Origin: CBDUZS01 sp965371785
GTDB taxonomy: Bacteria > Fermentibacterota > Fermentibacteria > Fermentibacterales > JCC-6
Assembly: GCA_965371785.1 (NCBI GenBank)
Contig: CBDUZS010000057.1
Location: 1 to 16,419 of the forward strand
DNA: 16,419 nt
Direction: 5' to 3'
Each line of letters opens with the position of its first letter. Positions within the stretch are counted from its first letter, which is position 1. The notes below the pieces were generated by a model. That model made no database searches. It had not been told where the DNA came from and was given only the letters and a program-made list of their open reading frames with translations. Position numbers and translations under genes: made by a program. Positions 1-6,698 of this stretch are shown piece by piece.

Positions 1-865
1 ATTTTACTCCCACAATCCATCCGTGTGCTCCGGTGGCTAGTTCGAGCGTTCCACCATCACAATCTGCTAACAAGCAACAGAATGCACTAATATCTGTTCC
101 CAGAGCAGAGAGTGTGCCCGAGGAAAGAAAGAATGCACCTCCCGGAGGCATGTCAACTACTCCCGGACCTGCGAAAGGAGTAAGCGAATAGACTGCGTCG
201 TCGAGAACTTCTTCGGGCAGCACTCCCCCGGCAGCAAAGAAAGGACCCGGGCAAGGATCGAAATCGACAGATTTCAGCCCTTCTTCGAGATGAAGGTCCC
301 TTGGCAAACCGTTGCCTCCGGTCCTGCCCCAGTCGAACAGCCTGAAAGTAACATCGCAGTTCCTCTGAACTTCCAGGATGGTCAACCCTCCTCCCAGAGC
401 ATGCACTGTTCCGGGTGGAAGATGGATCGCATCACCTTCATGCAACTGCATTTTCACCAGTATTCTCTCGAGTTCCCCCGAATCGATGGATTCGAGTAGC
501 TCCTCCCGGCTCGAGGTTTGGCTGAATCCACACAGCATCCAGGATCCGGGGGATGCATCGAGCACTATCCACGTTTCCTCCTTGCAGGGCTCGGAGCCAT
601 CCTTTCCAGGGTGAACCTGAACACTGAGCCTGTCAGCCGTGTGGAGTGTTTTAATAAGCACCGGGAAGAAAGGGTTTCCGGGGAGTCTCCCCTCGTCCAG
701 CAAGTCGGCAGTACATGTCACTTCACCGCTGTCGAGAGCTCTCAGCGAACTCGAACCTCCTCCGTCATGGAACAGCCACCAGATCTCACCAACAGCCTTG
801 CCGTCCTCTCCCTTCAGGCTTCCCCAGATTCTTCCCACGGGGTGAGCATTGCTTACGTAGAGCAA
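1..865 (-). CDS. manA: Mannose-6-phosphate isomerase, class I (partial; 3' end beyond window)
   Basis: Zinc enzyme interconverting mannose 6-phosphate and fructose 6-phosphate in the cytoplasm. 288 codons are visible and the frame is open to the window edge, so the C-terminus is missing. Family signatures are clear: RIWG near residue 12, VGEIW near 25, an LSVQVHP segment whose Q83 and H85 match the zinc ligands, KEETW (E97, third ligand), PPGTVHALG with H155, and FRLFDWGR ending at R181. The start is TTG at 865: an in-frame TGA lies five codons upstream and no ATG or GTG fits the N-terminus. A GAAGGG ribosome site (874-879) sits 8 bases before it. The gene overlaps the preceding C26 peptidase by 13 bases and is the last visible member of the cluster. 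It could feed mannose into glycolysis or make precursor for GDP-mannose; the window does not decide which. Identity is secure from several motifs; the length is unknown. Confidence 0.93.
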   Translation of the reverse strand, partial: MLYVSNAHPVGRIWGSLKGEDGKAVGEIWWLFHDGGGSSSLRALDSGEVTCTADLLDEGRLPGNPFFPVLIKTLHTADRLSVQVHPGKDGSEPCKEETWIVLDASPGSWMLCGFSQTSSREELLESIDSGELERILVKMQLHEGDAIHLPPGTVHALGGGLTILEVQRNCDVTFRLFDWGRTGGNGLPRDLHLEEGLKSVDFDPCPGPFFAAGGVLPEEVLDDAVYSLTPFAGPGVVDMPPGGAFFLSSGTLSALGTDISAFCCLLADCDGGTLELATGAHGWIVGVK

Positions 866-1584
866 CCCCGGTTCCCTTCACTCATCCTTCTGAGGACAGC
901 GCCGAAAATATCGGATCCGGTGGAATCCCTCTCCGGATGCCATTGAACGGCAAGAATCATTCCATCGGTTGATTCCATCGCCTCGAGAACGCCATCGGAT
1001 GAGTAGCCTGCCGCGACGAATCCGTCAGGCAGGTCGCACACGGCCTGATGGTGGAAGCTGCTGACGTGCCTCTCAGGACCGAGGATACCATGGAGAACGG
1101 TCCCCTCGATGAGCATTACATCATGATGGCAGGGACTGGCTGCCGATCCGTCATGATCGAGCGCTCCATCGACCTCTGCCGGGATATCCCAAACAAGCTG
1201 AGAGCCTTCCGCCATGGCGATCAGCTGTATCCCCAGGCAGATTCCTACAATGGGTTTCCCTAGCTCGTTGGCAGCCCTGTAGATATTCACATCCCAGAGG
1301 AAGCGCCCTCTGTCGAATATTCCCGCCCCATTCGATTCGCAGCGGCACAGGTCCGGATCGGGGTCTCCCCCGCCGGTGAGCACGACAAGGTCGACCTTTT
1401 CCACCACTCTCAATGCCGAATCCTCGTCGATCATCGGAAGAATGCAGAGCGGAATGAATCCGGAATTCTCGACGAGTGTGACGTAAGCCTGGTTCAGTCC
1501 GAACATCCACTGACCGTACACCTCGTCCTTCGGAGGTTCGTTTCGATACCAGTTGGGAGTGATTCCAGCTACGAGACCCCTCAT
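853..1584 (-). CDS. Peptidase C26 family (gamma-glutamyl-GABA hydrolase-like) class I glutamine amidotransferase fold protein
   Basis: 243 aa, the usual length for the PuuD-like C26 family. These enzymes hydrolyse gamma-glutamyl amides, using a Cys-His-Glu triad in a class I glutaminase fold. Visible features are ITPNW near residue 8, the LTGGGDPDP loop at 69-77, the nucleophile elbow GICLGIQ with C116, an SSFHHQAV segment at 175-182 typical of the family, and QWHPE with H216 and E218. All three catalytic residues are present. The ATG start overlaps the nadA stop as ATGA, implying translational coupling. No polyamine or GABA genes are nearby, so the PuuD role in putrescine breakdown is not supported. 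The true gamma-glutamyl substrate is unknown. Family assignment is firm, substrate is not. Confidence 0.88.
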   Translation of the reverse strand: MRGLVAGITPNWYRNEPPKDEVYGQWMFGLNQAYVTLVENSGFIPLCILPMIDEDSALRVVEKVDLVVLTGGGDPDPDLCRCESNGAGIFDRGRFLWDVNIYRAANELGKPIVGICLGIQLIAMAEGSQLVWDIPAEVDGALDHDGSAASPCHHDVMLIEGTVLHGILGPERHVSSFHHQAVCDLPDGFVAAGYSSDGVLEAMESTDGMILAVQWHPERDSTGSDIFGAVLRRMSEGNRGCST

Positions 1585-2483
1585 CCCAGCTCCGTCATGC
1601 GGAGAACGGCATCCAGCGCTGCCTTCCTGAGTTCGGGTGGGAGTGTTACGCGTGGCTCGAGAGACTGGAGAGATCTGAGCACATGTCCGGGTGTAATCTT
1701 CTTCATGTTGTAACAGTAAATCTTCCCCCCGGCAATGAACTCCCTGTCGGGGTACAGAGTGGAAAGCTTGTATACCATGCCTTCCTCGGTTCCGATTATG
1801 AACTTCGAAACGGTTGACGCAGCAACGTGACGGATCATTCCTCCCGTCCCGAGAACGTGATCTGCAGCTTCCCAGAACGGAGGAGGTGTTTCCGGATGAA
1901 CCAGTATTTCCGCACTCGGATGGAGTTCGGCCTGATGCAACAGGTCATCGAGATCGGCTCCCGAATGGGCAAAGCAATCACCCTTCCATAAGTGCATCTT
2001 TTTCCCGGTTTTCCTGGAGATGAACGTTCCCAGGTTGAAGTCAGGCGCGAAGATTACCTCGCGGGAAGGAGTGCTTTCGACTATTGCAAGGGAGTTTGCG
2101 GAGGTGCAGCACGAATAGCTCAGCGATTTCACCTCGGTGGATGAGTTTATGTAGACCACCGTGTCGGCATCGGGATGAAGGGCCTGGAATTCTCTCAGCT
2201 GTTCTGCCGTGATACAGTCGGCCAGAGGGCATCCGGCATCAGGTTCGGGATGAAGGACCAGCTTGTCAGGAGAGAGAATGTGAGCGGTCTCGGCCATGAA
2301 TGTAACACCGCAGAAGACGACGACGTCTGCATCGACGGATGCTGCCTGCCTGCTGAGCCCGAGGGAATCACCGACGTAGTCGGCCATATCCTGGATTACC
2401 GGGGGCTGGTAACTGTGGGCAAGGATTACCGCTTTGCGATCCCTCTTCAGCTCTTTGATTTCCAGGAGGATCTCATCTGACAA
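1581..2483 (-). CDS. nadA: Quinolinate synthase A
   Basis: Condenses iminoaspartate with dihydroxyacetone phosphate to quinolinate in de novo NAD synthesis, using a [4Fe-4S] cluster. With the TTG start chosen here it is 300 aa, matching the compact NadA type. Key segments are ILAHSYQ near 20, MADYVGDSLGLS near 33, CGVTFMAE near 58, the CTSAN segment near 126 and VHPE near 195. Candidate cluster cysteines are C85 (DAGCPLADC), C170 (KGDC) and C257 (IYCYNMKK), close to the spacing I recall for Thermotoga NadA. An ATG at 2510 would add nine residues (MWRRWREPS) with no family counterpart. TTG at 2483 has GGAGGG 8 bases upstream. It overlaps mnmA by 11 bases and is coupled by ATGA to the C26 peptidase. 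Neither nadB nor nadC is in the window, so the iminoaspartate source and next step must lie elsewhere. Confidence 0.96.
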   Translation of the reverse strand: MSDEILLEIKELKRDRKAVILAHSYQPPVIQDMADYVGDSLGLSRQAASVDADVVVFCGVTFMAETAHILSPDKLVLHPEPDAGCPLADCITAEQLREFQALHPDADTVVYINSSTEVKSLSYSCCTSANSLAIVESTPSREVIFAPDFNLGTFISRKTGKKMHLWKGDCFAHSGADLDDLLHQAELHPSAEILVHPETPPPFWEAADHVLGTGGMIRHVAASTVSKFIIGTEEGMVYKLSTLYPDREFIAGGKIYCYNMKKITPGHVLRSLQSLEPRVTLPPELRKAALDAVLRMTELG

Positions 2484-3474
2484 ACTCGGTTCCCTCCATC
2501 TTCTCCACATCCGTAATCAGACCGCCTCCGATTAAACGGCTCCCGACATATAAGGCGCCCACCTGCCCCGGCGCAACAGCTTTCTCGGGCGAGTGGAACC
2601 GGACTTCTACACCGGTATCGGATAGATCGAATCTCGCAGGGCAGGCTCTTCTTCTGTACCGGACAGAGATCAGCCCCTCAAAGGAATCAGCTTGTGGGCG
2701 CTCGAGCCAGTTCATCCCTTCGAGCGTGCACCTGCGCGAGTAGAGATGTTTCTCGGGACCGATTACTATCCGTCCCGTCTCCGGAAGGAGTGCTATCACG
2801 AACAGCTTTCTGCCGTGAGCGCCAATGCCTTTTCTCTGGCCAACAGTGTAACCACCAAGCCCTGAATGTCTCCCGACGACCGCACCCGATGTATCGATGA
2901 TATCTCCAGGGCTCCCGAGCAGGCCTCCGGGGTTGAGATCGAAGCATAGATCCATGCTCTCGGAACCCTTGCAGGGAAGGCCCGCGCGAGCGGCTTCCCT
3001 CTTCACGTCTTCCTTCAGGGAGATTCCTAGAGGAAAATGACATCTTCGTATGATATCGAGGGGAACCATGGACAGGAAGTAGCTCTGGTCCTTGGACGGA
3101 TCGACCCCCCTTTCGAGGTGACCATCACCCCTGTGAACCGCGTAGTGGCCGGTAACCAGAACTTCATCCACTGCCAGGATCTCATGGGCCTGCGCGAGTT
3201 TGACGCGGCTGTTGCACAGTGCGCAGGGATTCGGAGTCCGTCCGAGAAGGAGCATTTCACGGGATGGCTCGACAACCGCTTTCAGGAATTGATCCACTCC
3301 GTTCAGTTGATGCAGATCAACCCTCAGAAACGATGCAACTGCCGTGGCTTCTGGAGGACAGCCTTTTCCGGTGTCGATGTGACAGGCTCTCACGGAATCG
3401 AAGAGCTGTAGAGAACGATGGAGAGCTACGGAAGAATCGACTCCTCCCGATATCGCGACAAGAGCTGAAGCCAT
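2473..3474 (-). CDS. mnmA: tRNA-specific 2-thiouridylase MnmA
   Basis: 333 aa. Installs sulfur at C2 of the wobble uridine in tRNAs for Lys, Glu and Gln, using ATP to activate the base. The N-terminal PP-loop is SGGVDSS at residues 9-15. The nucleophilic cysteine is C84 in RTPNPCALCN, and the partner persulfide cysteine is C177 in MDLCFDLN. Between them lie VTGHYA at 107-112 and KDQSYFL at 128-134. The central domain has GLGGYTVGQRKGIG around 205-218, and a C-terminal beta-barrel follows. It is somewhat shorter than the common 350-380 aa form. The segment after C177 differs from the usual CFI motif, but both catalytic cysteines are present. The ATG start lies 6 bases after the phosphoglycerate mutase stop; the ribosome site is weak, so coupling is likely. 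The sulfur donor genes are not in view. Confidence 0.96.
   Translation of the reverse strand: MASALVAISGGVDSSVALHRSLQLFDSVRACHIDTGKGCPPEATAVASFLRVDLHQLNGVDQFLKAVVEPSREMLLLGRTPNPCALCNSRVKLAQAHEILAVDEVLVTGHYAVHRGDGHLERGVDPSKDQSYFLSMVPLDIIRRCHFPLGISLKEDVKREAARAGLPCKGSESMDLCFDLNPGGLLGSPGDIIDTSGAVVGRHSGLGGYTVGQRKGIGAHGRKLFVIALLPETGRIVIGPEKHLYSRRCTLEGMNWLERPQADSFEGLISVRYRRRACPARFDLSDTGVEVRFHSPEKAVAPGQVGALYVGSRLIGGGLITDVEKMEGTEFVR
2492..2497 (-). promoter_or_regulatory. Shine-Dalgarno deciding the nadA TTG start
   Basis: GGAGGG on the minus strand, 8 bases before the TTG at 2483. It lies inside the 3' end of mnmA. It is the main reason for preferring TTG to the ATG at 2510, which lies upstream of this site. 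Confidence 0.6.
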
Positions 3475-3480
3475 CCCGGG

Positions 3481-4716
3481 TCAGGCACCGAACTTCCTGA
3501 GCTTCCCGGCAGCAGCCATCAGCAGGGGAAGCAGTTCCAGTGCTTTGAACGTTCCCAGCGAACCGTGAGACGCCTGCCGCTCGGTGAATCTGGAGCAGTC
3601 TCCCGTTCTCTGTGGACCTCCATGGATTAATACGGGAACCGTATGCCAGCTATGGCTCTTCATCGAACATGGGGTGGAATGGTCACCCGTTATGCAAACA
3701 ACATCCGGCCGGGCATCCAGCATCTCGGGCAGAATTCTGTCGAAATCCTCGATGGCTCTTACCTTTGCCTCCACGTTGCCGTCCTCACCGTATCTGTCCG
3801 TCGGTTTGTAGTGCATGAACACGAATGTGAAACCGCTCGAGAATGCCTTCCGTACCGAATCCGCTTCGCATTCGATGCTGTCCGAATCGCAGGGGAGGAT
3901 ATCCATCCCTACGAGTGAAGCTGCGCCCTTGTACATCGGATAAAGCGCGACCACTCCAGCCCTGAGCAGGAACCTCTCCTCCATTGTCGGCAAGGGTTTG
4001 TAAAGAGAGAATCCCCGCAGAAGAACCGCATTTGCCGGATGACTGTCACGAAGAAGGATCCGGGAACGGTCAATGAATTCGTTGACCACTGCGGCGGAAT
4101 GGACTGCTCTCTCGTTTGTAGCCGTCACGGTTCGAGGTTTTCTGCCATTCCGTCCCGGGTCACCATCCGTCAGGGAGGAGGCAAGATCCTTTCCCCGGAA
4201 GACCACGCAGGCTCTGTGCTCCTTCACGGGAGCAACGTGGAGTTCTACGCCATCGATCTCGATTTCCGACAGCAGTTCGACGAGTTCACTGCAGATTCGT
4301 GTTGATATCCTGCCCGCCCTCCGGTCGGTCACAACTCCCTCGTCATCGACTGTAGAGAAATTGATTCTGGCAGCGAGATCACCCTTCCGGAGATCGAGCC
4401 CTATACCAATCGCTGCCAGCATCCCCCTGCCGATGGAGTAGATCAGCGGGTCGTATCCGAACAGAGCAAGGTGTGCGGGGCCACTGCCCGGAGTGATTGC
4501 TCGAGCTATCGGTACATGCATTCCCAGTGCCGACTTCAGTGCGAGCGCATCCAGGTTGGGTGTCTCCGCGGCTTCGAGAGGCGTTCTGTCGCCAAGTCTG
4601 GAGATCGGCAGATCCCCTACTCCATCCATGACGGCGAGCAGGATCCTGGAGTCTGAGCGCTCTGCAAGACTATCGACAAGAGCGCTGTAACTCGTAACAG
4701 ACTCATGTTCATTCAT
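3481..4716 (-). CDS. apgM: 2,3-bisphosphoglycerate-independent phosphoglycerate mutase, archaeal (ApgM) type
   Basis: 411 aa metalloenzyme of the alkaline phosphatase superfamily that interconverts 3- and 2-phosphoglycerate in glycolysis and gluconeogenesis. The order of motifs fits ApgM: VMDGVGD with D31, TPLEAAETPNLD at 45-56, ITPGSGPAHLALFGYDP at 74-90 with the likely phosphorylated S78, IGRGML, DRRAGRI at 131-137, HYKPTDRYGEDGN at 302-314, and ITGDHSTPC at 342-350 with D345 and H346, followed by KSHSWH. The start is ATG at 4716 with a GGGGGAG ribosome site 6 bases upstream, overlapping the purM stop by 8 bases. A longer reading from 4809 only runs through purM in another frame. ApgM is commoner in archaea but occurs in several bacterial lineages. 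Whether this is the only mutase of the cell cannot be told. Confidence 0.93.
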   Translation of the reverse strand: MNEHESVTSYSALVDSLAERSDSRILLAVMDGVGDLPISRLGDRTPLEAAETPNLDALALKSALGMHVPIARAITPGSGPAHLALFGYDPLIYSIGRGMLAAIGIGLDLRKGDLAARINFSTVDDEGVVTDRRAGRISTRICSELVELLSEIEIDGVELHVAPVKEHRACVVFRGKDLASSLTDGDPGRNGRKPRTVTATNERAVHSAAVVNEFIDRSRILLRDSHPANAVLLRGFSLYKPLPTMEERFLLRAGVVALYPMYKGAASLVGMDILPCDSDSIECEADSVRKAFSSGFTFVFMHYKPTDRYGEDGNVEAKVRAIEDFDRILPEMLDARPDVVCITGDHSTPCSMKSHSWHTVPVLIHGGPQRTGDCSRFTERQASHGSLGTFKALELLPLLMAAAGKLRKFGA

Positions 4717-5743
4717 TTGCAACTCCCCCGGAACCGGGAACGATCTCTCCAGCTTCGAACGGAGTCTCGCCTGAGTCGCGGAGAATCGCATTCGCCATAT
4801 CGAAGTCACCGTCCCGAACCACCACGAGCATACCCGCCCCCATGTTGAAAACCTTTCGCATCTCGGAAGAGCTCACTTCACCAGCCGATGCAATCAGCTC
4901 GAATATGCCTGGAACACTCCAGTCCCAGGAAATAACTGCATCACAATCATCTGGAAGTATTCTTGACAGGTTGCCGGGAATACCTCCACCGGTAACATGG
5001 CATAATCCCTTCACGATCCCTGCTTCGAGAAGCGGCTTGATGCAGGATAGATAACTTCTGTGCACCTCGAGAAGAGCTTCACCAATAGTGCGGTCACCAA
5101 GAAGAGGGTGATTGCCGTTAACACTCAATCCCGCAGATTCGAAGAGAACCCTCCTTGCCAGGGAGAAGCCGTTCGTATGAAGCCCTGTAGATGCCAGTCC
5201 GATAACCTTCATCGAGGGAGTTATCTCCCTGCCGTCGACAATCCCATCCCGGTCGACAACACCGATTATCGTTCCGGCAACGTCGTAGTCACCGTCAGCG
5301 TAGAATCCGGGCATTTCTGCCGTTTCCCCGCCCAGGAGAACCGCTCCGTTCTCCACGCATGCAGCAGCAAGCCCGGATACTATCTCTGAGACGATTCGGG
5401 CATCGAGCTTTCCGCAGGCGATGTAGTCCATGAAGAAGAGAGGACTGGCTCCCTGCACAAGAATGTCGTTTACGCAGTGATTCACGAGGTCCTTCCCAAC
5501 GGAAAGGTAAGTAGATGCCATCGAAGCAACCCTGAGTTTCGTACCAACACCATCCGTACTCGCTACGAGTACCGGATTGTCACAACCTGGAAACTCGGCA
5601 CTGTAAAGGCCTCCGAAGTGTCCTACGTCTCCAAGGACTCTGTCGTTGTACGTGCTCCTGAGTGCATCCTTCATCATATCAACTGCGCGGTTGCCCTCGT
5701 CGATATCGACTCCGCTCTTTCTGTAGTCGTTGACCGTACTCAT
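4709..5743 (-). CDS. purM: Phosphoribosylformylglycinamidine cyclo-ligase (AIR synthetase)
   Basis: 344 aa, the normal length. Closes the imidazole ring of purines by converting FGAM to AIR with ATP. The protein opens with the typical YRKSGVDIDEGN segment at 8-18. The ATP and metal loop STDGVGTKL is at 62-70, VNDILVQGASPLFFMDYIA at 91-109 and GGETAEMPGFY at 138-148. STGLHTNGFSLAR follows in the middle, then CHVTGGGIPGNL in the C-terminal half. The ATG start overlaps the stop of the PfkB kinase as ATGA, with GAGAGG upstream. It is the only purine-ring synthesis gene here, so the rest of the pathway is scattered. Its location between a sugar or nucleoside kinase and phosphoglycerate mutase is unusual. 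Identity is certain. Confidence 0.98.
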   Translation of the reverse strand: MSTVNDYRKSGVDIDEGNRAVDMMKDALRSTYNDRVLGDVGHFGGLYSAEFPGCDNPVLVASTDGVGTKLRVASMASTYLSVGKDLVNHCVNDILVQGASPLFFMDYIACGKLDARIVSEIVSGLAAACVENGAVLLGGETAEMPGFYADGDYDVAGTIIGVVDRDGIVDGREITPSMKVIGLASTGLHTNGFSLARRVLFESAGLSVNGNHPLLGDRTIGEALLEVHRSYLSCIKPLLEAGIVKGLCHVTGGGIPGNLSRILPDDCDAVISWDWSVPGIFELIASAGEVSSSEMRKVFNMGAGMLVVVRDGDFDMANAILRDSGETPFEAGEIVPGSGGVANE

Positions 5744-6657
5744 CTTGCGGACCTCTCGAGCTGATTCGTTGCAAGGTAGAAATCGAGCCTGCGTTCGATC
5801 ATCTCGCTATCCAGGTCTCTCAAAGCTTCCACACCGAATCCACTCACGGCAAAACTGGCGGTTACCGAGCCGTATGCAAGCCCCTTTGTAATGGAAGGGA
5901 AATCGAGTTTCCGGTTGCCTCCGGAAAGGTATCCGAGCATACCGGCGGCAAATGAGTCACCTGCTCCGGTAGGATCCACGATCTTTTCGAGCGGAACAGC
6001 GTGGAGCAGAAAAGGTGTCTCTCCTCCGAGGACCATGACACCGTTGCTGCCGAGCTTTATCACAACCCAGTCCGGGCCGTGATCAAGAATGAGCCTGCCG
6101 GCTGAAAACAGGTTCTTCTCCCCGGATATCAATCTGGCTTCCATTGCATTCACGAAGACGATGTTCACGCGGGTCATCACGTTCAGAACGTCTTCCCTCT
6201 GTTGATCGATCCAGAGGTTCATCGTATCCATGGCGATCCATTCGGGGTTCCTGACCTGATCCAGAACCTCCAGCTGCAGTAGAGGATCGATGTTGGCCAG
6301 AAAAATGCAGGGTGTATCTCTGAAACCGTCCGGTATGCTTGGCGAGAAACTGGCAAAGACCCCCAACTCGGTTCTTATCGTCCTGGCATCACCGAAATCT
6401 TCCCCGTAAACCCCTTCCCATCTGAACGTTGGCCCCTGTCCTGTCATCAGTCCGGCGGTGTCGATTCTTTTCTCGTCGAGAAACCGTTTCTCCGTAATCG
6501 GGAAATCAGGGCCGACGACACCGACCATCCTGATCTGATCGAGGTTGCAGGCGGCAAGCGAGAAGTAAACGGCGGAACCGCCAAGTGTATCCTCAACCTT
6601 GCCTGCCGGCGTGGTTAGTGTATCGAGTGCAATCGAACCGACTACGAGCAACGACAT
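5740..6657 (-). CDS. PfkB family carbohydrate/nucleoside kinase
   Basis: 305 aa ribokinase-fold kinase. The N-terminal VVGSIALD and the glycine pair in LGGSAVYFSLAA at 25-36 match the substrate-binding part. DPTGAGDSFAAGM at 228-240 is the anion-hole and catalytic motif, with D234 as base. VVIKLGSNG at 198-206 precedes it. The substrate cannot be read from sequence; its PurM neighbour and the deoxynucleoside kinase upstream would suit a nucleoside, but a sugar is equally possible. ATG at 6657 is chosen because MSLLVVGS is where the family begins. The 35 extra codons up to 6762 overlap argS and look unlike a kinase. A 41-base spacer, the longest in the cluster, separates it from argS. It holds a small ACTGC-AGTC-GCAGT hairpin just before an AAAGG ribosome site. 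The stop overlaps the purM start as ATGA. Confidence 0.87.
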   Translation of the reverse strand: MSLLVVGSIALDTLTTPAGKVEDTLGGSAVYFSLAACNLDQIRMVGVVGPDFPITEKRFLDEKRIDTAGLMTGQGPTFRWEGVYGEDFGDARTIRTELGVFASFSPSIPDGFRDTPCIFLANIDPLLQLEVLDQVRNPEWIAMDTMNLWIDQQREDVLNVMTRVNIVFVNAMEARLISGEKNLFSAGRLILDHGPDWVVIKLGSNGVMVLGGETPFLLHAVPLEKIVDPTGAGDSFAAGMLGYLSGGNRKLDFPSITKGLAYGSVTASFAVSGFGVEALRDLDSEMIERRLDFYLATNQLERSAR

Positions 6658-6698
6658 CTGCTTACTGCCTTTCACTGCGACTGCAGTTGTACAGCCTG

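Noticed and set aside
518..946. A 142-codon plus-strand frame near the left edge
   Set aside because: Antisense to manA, whose minus-strand frame is open across the whole region and carries the isomerase motifs.
4717..4809. Longer phosphoglycerate mutase start inside purM
   Set aside because: A strong ribosome site stands before ATG at 4716 and the extension is purM read in another frame.
6658..6698. Small ACTGC-AGTC-GCAGT hairpin in the argS-PfkB spacer as a regulatory element
   Set aside because: A 5-base stem of mixed composition is expected by chance; no T-run and no sequestration of the start codon.
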